A stretch of DNA of 64,000 nucleotides from Phycisphaeraceae bacterium (GCA_015200025.1 CP054186.1:620001-684000); one strand, 5' to 3'; positions 15,932 through 25,348 are shown, numbered from the stretch's first letter. The notes: generated from the letters alone by a model not told the origin. Numbers and translations are program-made.

Positions 15932-17633
15932 TCGCGTTCACGATCCCGGGATTCCCGGGGGAGTGCTCCCCGGGGCCACGGGCCGCCGGCGTGGCGGGCA
16001 TCGCATCGGGGTTCTCGGGCCGCGCCAGGTACGCCGCCGCCCTCCACAGGTGGTACGTCACGCGGTCGAGCCACAGCAGCGCGTCGATGCGTGCCACCGC
16101 CTCGTCGGGCGAGAGCCGGCCGTGGGCCGCGTCACGCAACGCGACCCGACGCTCATCACGCCGGACCCGCGCCAGTTCGGCGGCGGCGGCCTGCGCACGC
16201 GCGGCGGCCTCGATCAGGTCCGCGTGCGCGGCCCCGTGCGCCGTGGCCGGCGCGACCGCGTCGGCCTCGCACGCGTCCGCGATTCCCTCGGCCCGCTCCC
16301 GAACCAGCCCGGCGACCCTCGCGACCTCCGGCTGCGCCCACGCGCCCAGCCCCAGCGACGGGCGATCGATCAACGCGTCGATCAACCGGTCCGCGTGGTC
16401 CGCGGCGTGAAGAAGGGCCGATTGCGTGTCGACCTCGTGCTCGGCCTGCTGCGCGCCCCCGAGCCGGTGGACGAACCGACGTACCTCGCCCAACGCCGAA
16501 TGGGCCTCCCCGAGCGTACGTGCGGCCTCGCTCCGGACCGGCTCACCACGCGGAAGTTCCTGCGCCGCACGGGCCGCGTCCCCGAGCACGCGGACCAGGG
16601 CACGCCGGGCGGACTCGAGCGCGACGGGCCCAACCTCCGCGACCGCACGCGAAAGATACTTGAGCGACGGGGGGTCCCGGTCGGGCAGGAGGCGCTCGAT
16701 GAAACCCGCGAACGGGCGAATGAACGGGAACAGCAACGCCACCCCAAGGACGTTGAACCCCGTATGGAACGCGGCGAGGATGGTCGGTCCGTCCGGGACA
16801 CCCACCAGGTCCGCCGACCATACCGAGGCGCGGAGCATCACGGGGAGCAGCACGAACGCGACCCCGGCCGTGACCGTGTTGAAAAGAACGTGGGCCAGGG
16901 CCGTCCGCTTCGCCGCGGCCGTTCCACCGATGGACGCGGCGACCGCCGTCGGGGTCGTCCCGATGTTCTGCCCGACGATCAGCGCGGCGGCCTGCTCCAG
17001 CCCGATCGCCCCCGACGCGACCGCGGCGAGTGTCGTCGCCATCGCCGCGCTCGACGACTGCATCAGCACCGCCATCAGGAACCCGCACGCCATCAGCACC
17101 GCCCTCGACGCAAACCCCCCGTGACCCCCCGCGCCGGGGAGGTCCGAAGGGTCCACCCGCGACGACACCTCGGCCATCCCGTGCTGGAGCATGTCGATCC
17201 CGATGAACAGCAGCCCGAACCCCGCGAACGCCAGCCCCGCCTTCGATAGCCACCCCTTCGAGAGCAACCGGAGCAGCACCCCCACGAGGACCAACGGCGG
17301 CGAGAGCCCACCCAGCGAGACCTTGAACCCAAGCTGCGAGACGATCCACCCGGTGCTCGTCGTTCCGAGGTTCGCGCCGAAGACCACCCCTACCGCCTGC
17401 GTGAACGTCAGCAACCCGGCGCTGACGAACCCGACCGTCGTCAGCGTGGTCGCCGCCGACGATTGGATCACGGCCGTCACCAACGCGCCCAGCCCCACGG
17501 CAGACCACGAACTCGACACAAACCGCGTCAAGACCCGGCGCAGCGCGTCCCCCGCCAGGGCCTTGAGCCCGTCGGTCAACAGCACCATCCCCAGCATGAA
17601 CAGCCCAAGCCCGCCCATCAGGGCCACGACCAT
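15900..17633 (-). CDS. Na+/phosphate cotransporter (NptA/PitA-like) with C-terminal PhoU-like domain
   Basis: A 577-residue membrane protein. The two inverted family repeats carry the QSSAATT and QSSSAAM signatures, within about eight to ten transmembrane segments covering residues 1-320. It imports phosphate with sodium. The C-terminal ~230 residues are helical and resemble the PhoU domain often fused to this family, which may sense phosphate status. I chose ATG 17633 (MVVALMGGLGLFMLG) over a GTG at 17651, because TATCCT lies five bases upstream of the ATG. It converges on the helicase gene. No pst or pho genes are nearby. Confidence 0.88.
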   Translation of the reverse strand: MVVALMGGLGLFMLGMVLLTDGLKALAGDALRRVLTRFVSSSWSAVGLGALVTAVIQSSAATTLTTVGFVSAGLLTFTQAVGVVFGANLGTTSTGWIVSQLGFKVSLGGLSPPLVLVGVLLRLLSKGWLSKAGLAFAGFGLLFIGIDMLQHGMAEVSSRVDPSDLPGAGGHGGFASRAVLMACGFLMAVLMQSSSAAMATTLAAVASGAIGLEQAAALIVGQNIGTTPTAVAASIGGTAAAKRTALAHVLFNTVTAGVAFVLLPVMLRASVWSADLVGVPDGPTILAAFHTGFNVLGVALLFPFIRPFAGFIERLLPDRDPPSLKYLSRAVAEVGPVALESARRALVRVLGDAARAAQELPRGEPVRSEAARTLGEAHSALGEVRRFVHRLGGAQQAEHEVDTQSALLHAADHADRLIDALIDRPSLGLGAWAQPEVARVAGLVRERAEGIADACEADAVAPATAHGAAHADLIEAAARAQAAAAELARVRRDERRVALRDAAHGRLSPDEAVARIDALLWLDRVTYHLWRAAAYLARPENPDAMPATPAARGPGEHSPGNPGIVNASGPRTPESHP

Positions 17634-17638
17634 GCCCG

Positions 17639-17644
17639 AGGATA
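17639..17644 (-). promoter_or_regulatory. Candidate -10 hexamer (TATCCT) for the Na/Pi cotransporter, leaderless spacing
   Basis: Five bases separate this minus-strand hexamer from the ATG at 17633. It argues against the upstream GTG start. Confidence 0.4.
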
Positions 17645-17678
17645 GGGGCACACCACCGCCCCAGGCTCGGGCAGACCC

Positions 17679-18371
17679 TCAACCCATCGACCGCTGGATC
17701 GCGCCCTCGGCCAGGATGTCCGCCGCGTCGTACACCGGCAGCGGGCTGTTGAGCGACGAGACGATCATCGGGACCTCGCTGCTCCCCAAAATCACCCCCT
17801 CGCACCCCCGTTCGCCGAGCCTCGCGATCACGCTCAGAACCGCCGACGCCGATTCGGCCCGGCACGACCCGTACAACAACTCGCCGAAAATCACCCGCTC
17901 GAGCGTCTCGCAGTCGTCGTCGTCGGGCACCAGAACGTGCACCCCCTTGAGCCCAAGGTGTGTCTGGTACGCCCCGGCCCGGGTCACCATCTTCGTCCCC
18001 ACCACCCCGACCTTCGTGTGCCCTCGACCCGCGATCACCCGGGCCAAGAGCTCGGGCGAGGTCAGCCACGGCACCGGCGAGCCCGCCTCGGCCAGCTGCA
18101 TCGCGTGCAGCACGATCTGCTCGGGCGAGACCACGAACTGCGCCCCGCACGACGCCAGGATCCCCGCCGACCGTTGCATCAACCTCGCCACCGCGTGCCA
18201 ATCATCGCGGTGGATGGCCTGCAGGTAATCGTCCAGACGCTCGCAGTGCAGCGTCACCACCGGGTGCTGATCGGGCGGCAGCAGCCTCGACGCGTGACGC
18301 GCCAACTGACGGATGAAAATCGCGGCCCCCTCGGGCGACGCCCCAACCACCCCGATGTGCTTCGCCGCCAC
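17679..18371 (-). CDS. Asp/Glu racemase-fold protein lacking the catalytic cysteines
   Basis: A 230-residue protein of the aspartate/glutamate racemase superfamily. The GVVGASPEGAAIF start, the GVVGTKMVTRAGAYQTHL middle strand and GCEGVILGSSEVPMI near the end align with YgeA/RacX-type racemases. The usual two catalytic cysteines are missing. The first CNTxH-type motif reads SPEQIVLH (82-89), and the second GCTE-type motif reads GSSE (Ser197). Two-base racemisation by thiolates is therefore not possible in the normal way. GTG 18371 is selected by a strong site, GGGAGG, seven bases upstream. It could be a pseudoenzyme, a ligand sensor or an enzyme with altered chemistry. Confidence 0.75.
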   Translation of the reverse strand: MAAKHIGVVGASPEGAAIFIRQLARHASRLLPPDQHPVVTLHCERLDDYLQAIHRDDWHAVARLMQRSAGILASCGAQFVVSPEQIVLHAMQLAEAGSPVPWLTSPELLARVIAGRGHTKVGVVGTKMVTRAGAYQTHLGLKGVHVLVPDDDDCETLERVIFGELLYGSCRAESASAVLSVIARLGERGCEGVILGSSEVPMIVSSLNSPLPVYDAADILAEGAIQRSMG

Positions 18372-18478
18372 GTGACCTCCCGGCCCCCCCACCGCCTCCC
18401 CCCCTTCGCCGTCCGCCCCGCTCGGGCGCACGCGCATCCGTCTCAATCCTCCGGGGGCTACGGGCGAAGGTCAAACGG

Positions 18479-19120
18479 TCAGGCCGGACCGGGACCAACA
18501 CCCAGCGGCAACGCCCCCCCGGTGTAATGACGCAAGTAGTGAACCACCGTCTTCGCGAGCGGGTCGCACTCCAGGTTCACTCGCCCGCCGGGCGCCAGCG
18601 ACCCCAGCGTCGTGCGCGCCAGCGTCACGGGGATCAACGCGACCTCGAACCACCCGGCCCGAGGCTCGAGCCCGGCGACCGTCAGCGAGACCCCGTCGAG
18701 GCAGACCGAGCCCTTGGGCGTCACATACGGCATCAACCCTGCCGGGGGGCGGAGGCGCACACGCCAATCCTCACCCGGGCTGACCAAGACAACCTCCGCC
18801 GCCGCGTCGACATGGCCTTGCACCACATGCCCGTCGAGCAGCGAATCGGCCCGGGCCGCGTGCTCGAGATTCACCCGGTCGCCCGCCCTCACCCCTCCCA
18901 GCGTCGTCTTGGCGAGCGTCTCGGGGACCACGTCGAACGCCAATCCCCCGGCCTCCTCGGGCGGCTCCGAGATGGTCAGGCAGCACCCCGACACCGCGAT
19001 CGAATCGCCCGGACCGGGCCGGTGCGCCCACCCCTGAGAGCTCACGAGAAGGCGGCGACGCCCCCCCCGATCCGACACGGAGGCGACCTCCCCGACGGCC
19101 TGGACGATCCCGGTGAACAT
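18479..19120 (-). CDS. ribE: Riboflavin synthase alpha chain
   Basis: A 213-residue lumazine-binding protein made of two tandem homologous barrels. The first begins MFTGIVQAVGEV and contains SGCCLTI, and the second contains VCLDGVSLTVAGL. It catalyses dismutation of two 6,7-dimethyl-8-ribityllumazine molecules to riboflavin, in the cytoplasm as a trimer. The ATG at 19120 gives the invariant MFTGIV N-terminus. It is divergent from the PQQ-repeat lipoprotein gene, and the other rib genes are not here. No FMN riboswitch was recognised in the leader. Confidence 0.93.
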   Translation of the reverse strand: MFTGIVQAVGEVASVSDRGGRRRLLVSSQGWAHRPGPGDSIAVSGCCLTISEPPEEAGGLAFDVVPETLAKTTLGGVRAGDRVNLEHAARADSLLDGHVVQGHVDAAAEVVLVSPGEDWRVRLRPPAGLMPYVTPKGSVCLDGVSLTVAGLEPRAGWFEVALIPVTLARTTLGSLAPGGRVNLECDPLAKTVVHYLRHYTGGALPLGVGPGPA

Positions 19121-19173
19121 GCGGGAACTGTGTGGGGCCTCGGTCGGCTTGTAAAGCGCCGGGGAGGACGGAT

Positions 19174-19202
19174 TTGACCTTGCCCGTCGGGTGACGGATA
19201 CT
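19174..19202 (+). promoter_or_regulatory. Sigma70-like promoter for the PQQ-repeat lipoprotein
   Basis: TTGACC (19174-19179), a 17-base spacer and GATACT (19197-19202). It is one of the few places in the window with both hexamers clearly present. The predicted leader is about 65-70 bases. Confidence 0.6.
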
Positions 19203-19276
19203 GCCACCCCCCGCCGGCCACGCCCGGACGGGGTCCACCCGCCTTGGGGCCCCGCCCGGGCCTTCGGAGACCGAGC

Positions 19277-20476
19277 ATGCCGCGATTGGCCAGTTCCTTC
19301 GACCGTCCCGACGCCCGCCCGACGCACCGTCCCGCGCGAGTCTCGGCCTCAAGGCGTCTGACGGCGGCCCTCGCCGCGTGGGCCGGCCTCCTCGGCGGGT
19401 GCGCCACCGACGCCTTCTCCCCCAGCCCCCAGCCCGGCGCCCCCGAACGCTTCGAGGACCGTCGGGCCGGGTTCCCCATCCGCGACGACGACTTCGCCCG
19501 CCTTGGCTACCGCCAGGACTGGGTCGGATACCCGCCCGTGGCCGCCGGCGGCCGAATCGTCCAGATGAGCGTCTACAACGACATCGTCTCCGTCGTGGAT
19601 TCCGCGACCAACATCGCCGTCCTCGAAACCGGCAACGGGCAGGTCCGCTGGAAGAACCAGCTCTCCTCCGGGATGATGCGCATCGTCGGGCTCTCGAGGT
19701 CCGACGACGGGCGCATCCTCGCCTCTTCTGACGCCGAACTCTTCGCCATGCGCATCGACACGGGCGACACCGTCCTCCGCCAGCGCTTCGAGAAGGTCGT
19801 CAACACCGCGCCCGTCCTCGTCGGGGACACCGCGGTCTACGGCACCGCCATCGGCGAGATCCTCGCCCACGGGCTCCCACTGGGCACCAAGCGCTGGGGA
19901 TACATCACCGGCGCCGCCATCAACCTCGCCCCCGTCCCCGTCGGCGAGGCCGTCGGCGTCGTCACCCAGCGCGGCGACGTCGTCTTCGTCAACCCCATCA
20001 CCGGGACCCCCACCACCTCGCACAAGCGCATGTTCGCCGGCGCCGCCGCGGCCCCGATCTCCACCGGCTCGCTCCTGATCGTCCCCTCCCTCGACCAGTC
20101 CCTCTACGCCTTCTCGCCCGAGGCCGAACGAGCCATCTGGCGCTACCGCACCAGCAAGCCCCTCCGCGTCTCCCCGGCCTACCACGCCGGACGCGTCTAC
20201 TGCGAGATCGAGGGCAGCCTGACCGCCTTCGAATCCTCGACGGGCAAGCCCCTCTGGACCGCCGCCAACATCCGCGGCACCGTCGTCGCCGTCCGCAACA
20301 ACCGCCTCGTCGTCTGGGACGGGGCCAACGCCACGCTCCTCGAACCCGAGGACGGCGGCGTGGTCGCGACCGTCGCGATCCCCGGTGCCACCCGCCTCAT
20401 CGCCGACACCATCGAGGACGGAAACCTCTACATCGCCTCCGCGAGCGGGCTGATCGCCAAGTTCATCCCGCGGTAA
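19277..20476 (+). CDS. PQQ-like beta-propeller repeat lipoprotein (BamB-like)
   Basis: A 399-residue predicted outer-membrane or periplasmic lipoprotein. The signal ends at the lipobox LGGC near residue 46. The rest is a run of WD/PQQ-like propeller blades (for example VLETGNGQVRWKNQLSSG, and SSTGKPLWTAANIRG). The fold resembles BamB, the scaffold of the outer-membrane protein assembly complex, but blade-repeat proteins are diverse and no other bam gene is adjacent, so BamB itself is only one option. It sits 15 bases ahead of purH and may be co-transcribed with it. Confidence 0.75.
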   Translation: MPRLASSFDRPDARPTHRPARVSASRRLTAALAAWAGLLGGCATDAFSPSPQPGAPERFEDRRAGFPIRDDDFARLGYRQDWVGYPPVAAGGRIVQMSVYNDIVSVVDSATNIAVLETGNGQVRWKNQLSSGMMRIVGLSRSDDGRILASSDAELFAMRIDTGDTVLRQRFEKVVNTAPVLVGDTAVYGTAIGEILAHGLPLGTKRWGYITGAAINLAPVPVGEAVGVVTQRGDVVFVNPITGTPTTSHKRMFAGAAAAPISTGSLLIVPSLDQSLYAFSPEAERAIWRYRTSKPLRVSPAYHAGRVYCEIEGSLTAFESSTGKPLWTAANIRGTVVAVRNNRLVVWDGANATLLEPEDGGVVATVAIPGATRLIADTIEDGNLYIASASGLIAKFIPR

Positions 20477-20491
20477 CCACACCCCGCGGCC

Positions 20492-22192
20492 ATGAGCGAC
20501 CATCGACCCCGCCAACCCGAGCACCGCTCCTCCCCCGACCTGGTCCCCGTCGCACGGGCCCTGCTGTCGGTCAGCGATAAATCCGGCCTCGTCGAGTTCG
20601 CCCGGGCCCTCGCCGGGATGGGCGTCGAGCTCATCTCCACCGGCGGGACCGCCAAGGCCCTCGCCGACGCCGGGCTGAACCCCACGCCCATCGAACGCGT
20701 CACCGGGTTCCCAGAGGTCATGGACGGCCGCGTCAAAACCCTCCACCCCGCCGTGCACGGCGGCCTCCTCGCCCGCCGCGACGCCCCCGACCACGCCCGA
20801 GCGATGCAGACGCACGGCATCCAACCCATCGACCTGGTCTGCGTCAACCTCTACCCCTTCGAATCGACCATCGCGCGCGCGGGCGTCACCCGCGACGAGG
20901 CCGTCGAACAGATCGACATCGGCGGCCCCTCCATGATCCGCTCGGCCGCGAAAAACCACGACTGGGTCGCCGCGGTCACCGACCCCGCCCAATACCCCGC
21001 CGTCCTCGCCGAACTGACCCGCACCGGCGGCGCCACGACCCGGGCCCTGCGGGCTTCCCTCGCCGCCGAGGCCTTCGACCGCACCGCTCGCTACGACGCC
21101 GCCATCGCCGACTACCTCCTCGCCGCCGCCCCCCAGGCCGGCCACGCCGCCGATCTGCCTCACCGACTCGCCCTCACGCTGCGGCTCGCCCAGCCCATGC
21201 GCTACGGCGAGAACTCGCACCAGAAAGCCGGTCTCTACCTCGCCGGCCCCGCCCGGGATGACCGGACACCCGACGGGACCATCGCCTCCGGACGCCAGCT
21301 CCACGGGAAAGAACTCAGCTACAACAACCTCAACGACGCCTCGGCCGCCCTCGAGATCGTCCGCGCGATCACCCACGCCGCCCTCGCACCCGACAACCGA
21401 TCCCTCGTCTCGGCCTGCGTCGTCAAGCACATGAACCCCTGCGGCGCCGCCACCGCCCCCAGCGTGCTCGACGCCGTCCAGGCCGCCGTCGCGGGCGATC
21501 CCCTCGCCGCCTACGGCGGGATCCTCGCCGTCTCGGCCACGCTCGACGACCGCGCCGCGTCCCGCCTCTGCGAGAAGGACATCTTTATGGAGGTCATCGT
21601 CGCCCCGGGCTTCGCGCCCGACGCCGCCGACCGCCTCCGTGCACGTTGGGCCAACCTCCGACTCGTCGAAGTCGGTGAGATCCGCCCGGCCTCACCCGAC
21701 GAGATCGAGGTCCGGTCGGTCCCGGGCTCGGCCCGCAGGCCGACGGCCTTCCTCGTCCAGCAGCGTGACGTCACGACCACCCCGCCGGCATCGATCGCGC
21801 ACCTCGCCGGGCCCGCGCCAACCACCGATCAGCTCGCCGCCGCGTCGTTCTTGGAGTGCGTCGGGCGGGCGCTCATGAGCAACGCGGTCTGTGTGGGCGG
21901 ATCGCAACCCGACGGCGGCGGGCTCGCGCTGTTCGGGGCCGGGGCGGGTCAGATGGACCGCGTGACAGCGTGCCGCATCGCGACGGAGAAAGCCGGAGCC
22001 AGAGCCCGGGGGGCCGTCGCCTATTCGGACGCGTTCTTTCCCTTCGCCGACGGGCCGAGAATCCTGATCGAGGCGGGGGTGTCCTGCCTGGTCCACCCGG
22101 GCGGCTCCAAAAGGGACCACGAGACCTTCGACCTCTGCCGCGAACGAGGGGTGACCTGCCTGGTGACGGGATTGAGGCACTTCCGCCATTAA
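20492..22192 (+). CDS. purH: Bifunctional AICAR transformylase / IMP cyclohydrolase
   Basis: A 566-residue enzyme for the last two steps of purine synthesis, formylation of AICAR by 10-formyl-THF and closure to IMP. The N-terminal IMP cyclohydrolase domain has LLSVSDKSGLVEFARAL, STGGTAKAL and MDGRVKTLHPAVHGGLL. The transformylase domain has LRYGENSHQ-type MRYGENSHQ, HMNPCGAA, and ends VHPGGSKRDHE and VTGLRHFRH. Length is normal for the family. A ~35-residue N-terminal extension rich in Pro/Arg/His precedes the first motif. Followed by a strongly structured intergenic region. Confidence 0.96.
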   Translation: MSDHRPRQPEHRSSPDLVPVARALLSVSDKSGLVEFARALAGMGVELISTGGTAKALADAGLNPTPIERVTGFPEVMDGRVKTLHPAVHGGLLARRDAPDHARAMQTHGIQPIDLVCVNLYPFESTIARAGVTRDEAVEQIDIGGPSMIRSAAKNHDWVAAVTDPAQYPAVLAELTRTGGATTRALRASLAAEAFDRTARYDAAIADYLLAAAPQAGHAADLPHRLALTLRLAQPMRYGENSHQKAGLYLAGPARDDRTPDGTIASGRQLHGKELSYNNLNDASAALEIVRAITHAALAPDNRSLVSACVVKHMNPCGAATAPSVLDAVQAAVAGDPLAAYGGILAVSATLDDRAASRLCEKDIFMEVIVAPGFAPDAADRLRARWANLRLVEVGEIRPASPDEIEVRSVPGSARRPTAFLVQQRDVTTTPPASIAHLAGPAPTTDQLAAASFLECVGRALMSNAVCVGGSQPDGGGLALFGAGAGQMDRVTACRIATEKAGARARGAVAYSDAFFPFADGPRILIEAGVSCLVHPGGSKRDHETFDLCRERGVTCLVTGLRHFRH

Positions 22193-22210
22193 GTGACCGA
22201 GAATTCCGAC

Positions 22211-22261
22211 CATCGGACCCCCCGGGCGGGGAACTCACTGGCCCCGGGGGTCGGACCGATG
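22211..22261. terminator. GC-rich hairpin after purH, possible terminator
   Basis: Two-part inverted repeat: CATCGG with CCGATG outside (22211-22216, 22256-22261), ACCCCC with GGGGGT inside (22217-22222, 22246-22251). No T-tract follows, so intrinsic termination is uncertain. The base composition makes it very stable. Confidence 0.4.
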
Positions 22262-22365
22262 AATAATCGTTGACCCGTCCGAGCGGCCACGCCCGGACGA
22301 GGCCGCGGGACCGTCCGCGTCCGGGGCGTTCCCAGGCCTGCAAGGCTCGGGAGTCACGCCGCCCC

Positions 22366-23100
22366 ATGTCGGGCCGAAAGCACAACCCCAACGCTCAGCC
22401 CGGCCCACGGGTGCCGCTGTCGTCGGAGTTCGACGACGATCTCTCGCCCGTGGGGGGCCTGCTGGCCGGGTGCGAGGCCCTCAACGCGAAGGTGCTCGTC
22501 CTCAACCGTCTCTATGTCGCGATCCGTGTGGTCTCGGCCCGTCGGGCCTTCGGCATGCTCATCCGCGACGCGGCGGAAGTCATCCACGTCGAGAGCGGGA
22601 GCGACGGGCCGACCTACCTCAATTACGACTTCGAGAGCTGGGCGGAGGTCTCCTCGGCCCGCGACGCCTTCGAGCGCACACCCCACGACTGGGTCCGCAC
22701 CGTCCGCCTCCGGATCGCCGTTCCCAAGATCATCCGTCTCATCGGCTACGACCGCCTCCCCGACCAGGCCGTCAAGCTCAACCGCCGCAACCTCTTCGCC
22801 CGCGACCGCAACCAGTGCCAGTATTGCGGGCGTCACTTCCCCACCGCCGACCTCTCGATCGACCACGTCACCCCGCGGAGCCTCGGCGGGGGCGACACCT
22901 GGGAGAACCTCGTCTGCGCGTGCATCAAGTGCAACGCCCGAAAGGGCGGCCGCACACCCGACCAGGCCCGCATGAAACTCACGCGCAAGCCCGAACGACC
23001 CAAGCGCAACCCCGTCATCGCCCTCCGCCTCGGGCACGAGAAGTACGCCAGTTGGCGACAGTTCCTCGACGAGGCCTACTGGAGCGTCGAACTCCGCTGA
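22366..23100 (+). CDS. HNH endonuclease
   Basis: A 244-residue protein with a C-terminal HNH nuclease domain. Zinc-binding pairs CQYCG and CIKCN flank the beta-beta-alpha metal core, with the catalytic-type [10 protein letters not shown] and the Asn of WENLVCAC. The first ~140 residues ([25 protein letters not shown] to [10 protein letters not shown]) match the N-terminal region found in a widespread family of standalone bacterial HNH proteins in planctomycetes and other groups. No methylase or restriction partner is adjacent, and no mobile element features are seen. The role is likely DNA processing or repair but is not established. Confidence 0.85.
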   Translation: MSGRKHNPNAQPGPRVPLSSEFDDDLSPVGGLLAGCEALNAKVLVLNRLYVAIRVVSARRAFGMLIRDAAEVIHVESGSDGPTYLNYDFESWAEVSSARDAFERTPHDWVRTVRLRIAVPKIIRLIGYDRLPDQAVKLNRRNLFARDRNQCQYCGRHFPTADLSIDHVTPRSLGGGDTWENLVCACIKCNARKGGRTPDQARMKLTRKPERPKRNPVIALRLGHEKYASWRQFLDEAYWSVELR

Positions 23101-23119
23101 ACGCCGCCGCGACCTCGGG

Positions 23120-23470
23120 TTACGATTTCGGCTTGCGCGACGGCTTGGGTGCGGCGGGGGTCGCGGCCGCCGGCGCCTCGGAACCCGCGAACCCGTCGCA
23201 CTTCCACGCCAACGCGAAATCCTTGGCCGACAGCCCCCCGGCGTCGTGCGTGCTGAGCGTCAGCGTGACCTTGTTGTACCGGATCAGGATGTCCGGGTGG
23301 TGCCGATCCGCCTCCGCCGCCTGCGCCACCTTCCCGACAAACCGCATCGACGCGCCGAAATCCGCGAACGCGTACGTCCGCTGGATCGTGTCGCCCAGGA
23401 GCGCCCACTCGGGAACATTCGCGAGGGACCGCTCGATCTCGGCGTCGCTGAGCTTTGCCACCAGAGCCAT
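23120..23470 (-). CDS. phhB: 4a-hydroxytetrahydrobiopterin dehydratase (pterin carbinolamine dehydratase)
   Basis: A 116-residue protein of the PCD/DCoH family. It dehydrates 4a-hydroxytetrahydropterin, recycling the cofactor of aromatic amino acid hydroxylases. The active-site segment ADRHHPDILIRYNKVTLTL and the terminal HDAGGLSAKDFALA are typical. A short Ala/Pro/Lys tail is extra. The start MALVAKLSDAEIERSLA is preceded by a GGAG site, and a TACACT -10 candidate lies about 40 bases upstream. No phenylalanine hydroxylase gene is in the window. Bacterial homologues can also serve in molybdopterin metabolism, so the physiological substrate is open. Confidence 0.9.
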   Translation of the reverse strand: MALVAKLSDAEIERSLANVPEWALLGDTIQRTYAFADFGASMRFVGKVAQAAEADRHHPDILIRYNKVTLTLSTHDAGGLSAKDFALAWKCDGFAGSEAPAAATPAAPKPSRKPKS

Positions 23471-23644
23471 CGAACGTCTCCACGACCCGCCCCCCCAGGC
23501 CTTACGCTGCTCAGTGTAGACGCCCGCGACGGCCGGCCCCGAGTCTCGACGCCGATCCCGACCCCCGAGCGACTACCCTTCGGGCCCGCGTTCGATCGGC
23601 AGGACCGGCCGTTCGCCCGCGCCCGCACGCCGCCCGGAGGACTC

Positions 23645-25345
23645 ATGGCCAACGCCCCTTCGCCCGCCTCCCCGACCTCGCCCCCGCCCACCCTCCGCGA
23701 CCTAACCCGCGAGTACCTCGCCGAGGCCGCCCGCATCGAGCAGGGCGGCGGGCCCGCCGCGATCAAACGCCAGCACGACAAGGGACGCCTGACCGCCCGC
23801 GAACGCGTCGCCCGCCTCATCGACCCCGGCTCGGCCTTCCAGGAATACGGGCTCTGGGCCGCCCACGGGATGTACCAGGAGTTCGGCGGGGCCCCCGCCG
23901 CGGGCGTGGTCACGGGCGTCGGGGTCGTCCGGGGCCGCCCCCACATGATCATCGCCAACGACGCGACGGTGAAGGCCGGCGCGTTCTTCCCGATGACCTG
24001 CAAGAAAATCATCCGCGCCCAGACCATCGCGCAGATGGCCCGCCTCCCCCTGATCTACCTCGTCGACTCCGCGGGCGTCTTCCTCCCCCTCCAGGAAGAC
24101 GTCTTCCCCGACACCGACGACTTCGGGCGCATCTTCCGCAACAACGCCGTCCTCTCCGCCGAGGGCATCCCCCAGATCGCCGCCATCATGGGCTTCTGCG
24201 TCGCCGGCGGCGGGTACCTCCCCGTCCTCTGCGACTCGCTCCTGATGACCGAAGGGAGCGGGCTCTACCTCGCCGGGCCCGCGCTGGTCAAGGCCGCCAT
24301 CGGGCAGGAGGTCACCGACGAAGAACTCGGCGGCGCCACCATGCACGCATCCATCTCGGGCACCATCGATTTCAAGGAGAAAGACGACGAGTCCTGCCTC
24401 CGCCGGGTCCGCGACCTCACCGCCAAGCAGGGCCACGCCGCGCCGACGCCCCCAGGGGCCGGGTCGAGCGCGACCGCCCGCGACCCGGGCGACGTCTACG
24501 CCGTCTTCACCGACAAGCCCGGGGCCCAGTACGACGTGAAGGACGTCATCGCCTGCCTCGCCGACGTCCGGGCGACGAGGAACGACGACGGGCTCGAATC
24601 CCTCACGCCCGACTTCGACGAGTACAAGGCCGACTACGGGCAGTCCATCGTCTGCGGGTACGCGACCATCGGCGGCCGGCCCGCCGGGATCGTCGCCAAC
24701 CAGAAGAAACTCGTCCGTCGCACCATGCCCGGCGGCAAGTCCGGGCCCACCACCGCCGTCCAGATGCCCGGCGTCATCTACGACGACTCCGCCGACAAAA
24801 CCGCCCGGTTCATCATGGACTGCAACCAGCGGAAGATCCCCATCATCTTCCTCCACGACACCACGGGGTTCATGGTCGGGCGCGATTCCGAGCAGGGCGG
24901 CATCATCCGCGCCGGAGCCAAGATGGTCAACGCCATGTCCAACTGCGTCGTCCCCAAGATCGTCGTCATCCTCGGGGGCTCCTACGGCGCGGGCAACTAC
25001 GCCATGTGCGGGCGCGCGTTCGACCCCTTCCTCTCCTTCGCCTGGCCCGGCGCCAAGTGCGCCGTCATGGGCGCCAACCAGGCCACCGGGACCCTCACCA
25101 CCATCGAGGAGGCCAGCCGAAAACGCAAAGGCGAGACCATCGACCCCGAGACCCACACGCAGATCTACGCCGCCATCCACGCCTCGTACACCGAGCAGGC
25201 CGACATCCGCCACGCCGCCGCACGGGGGTGGGTCGACCGTATCATCGAGCCCCACCGAACCCGCGACGAACTCATCGCCGCCCTCCACGCCGCCCGGAAC
25301 TGGGACTACTCACGACCCTTCAAGACCGGCGTCCTGCAGACCTGA
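23645..25345 (+). CDS. Acyl-CoA carboxylase, carboxyltransferase (beta) subunit
   Basis: A 566-residue biotin-dependent carboxyltransferase related to methylcrotonyl-CoA and propionyl-CoA carboxylase beta chains. Crotonase-like halves are evident: MIIANDATVKAGAFFPMTCKKI, GFCVAGGGYLPVLCD, GATMHASISGTIDF in the N-half, and GYATIGGRPAGIVANQ, FLHDTTGFMVG, GGSYGAGNYAMCGRAFDPF, SRKRKGETIDPE in the C-half. It transfers CO2 from carboxybiotin to an acyl-CoA. The biotin carboxylase and biotin carrier subunit is not adjacent. Ribosome binding site GGAGG lies at 23635-23640. MCC-type is my preferred reading from the N-half motifs, but specificity cannot be fixed. Confidence 0.85.
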   Translation: MANAPSPASPTSPPPTLRDLTREYLAEAARIEQGGGPAAIKRQHDKGRLTARERVARLIDPGSAFQEYGLWAAHGMYQEFGGAPAAGVVTGVGVVRGRPHMIIANDATVKAGAFFPMTCKKIIRAQTIAQMARLPLIYLVDSAGVFLPLQEDVFPDTDDFGRIFRNNAVLSAEGIPQIAAIMGFCVAGGGYLPVLCDSLLMTEGSGLYLAGPALVKAAIGQEVTDEELGGATMHASISGTIDFKEKDDESCLRRVRDLTAKQGHAAPTPPGAGSSATARDPGDVYAVFTDKPGAQYDVKDVIACLADVRATRNDDGLESLTPDFDEYKADYGQSIVCGYATIGGRPAGIVANQKKLVRRTMPGGKSGPTTAVQMPGVIYDDSADKTARFIMDCNQRKIPIIFLHDTTGFMVGRDSEQGGIIRAGAKMVNAMSNCVVPKIVVILGGSYGAGNYAMCGRAFDPFLSFAWPGAKCAVMGANQATGTLTTIEEASRKRKGETIDPETHTQIYAAIHASYTEQADIRHAAARGWVDRIIEPHRTRDELIAALHAARNWDYSRPFKTGVLQT

Positions 25346-25348
25346 GAT

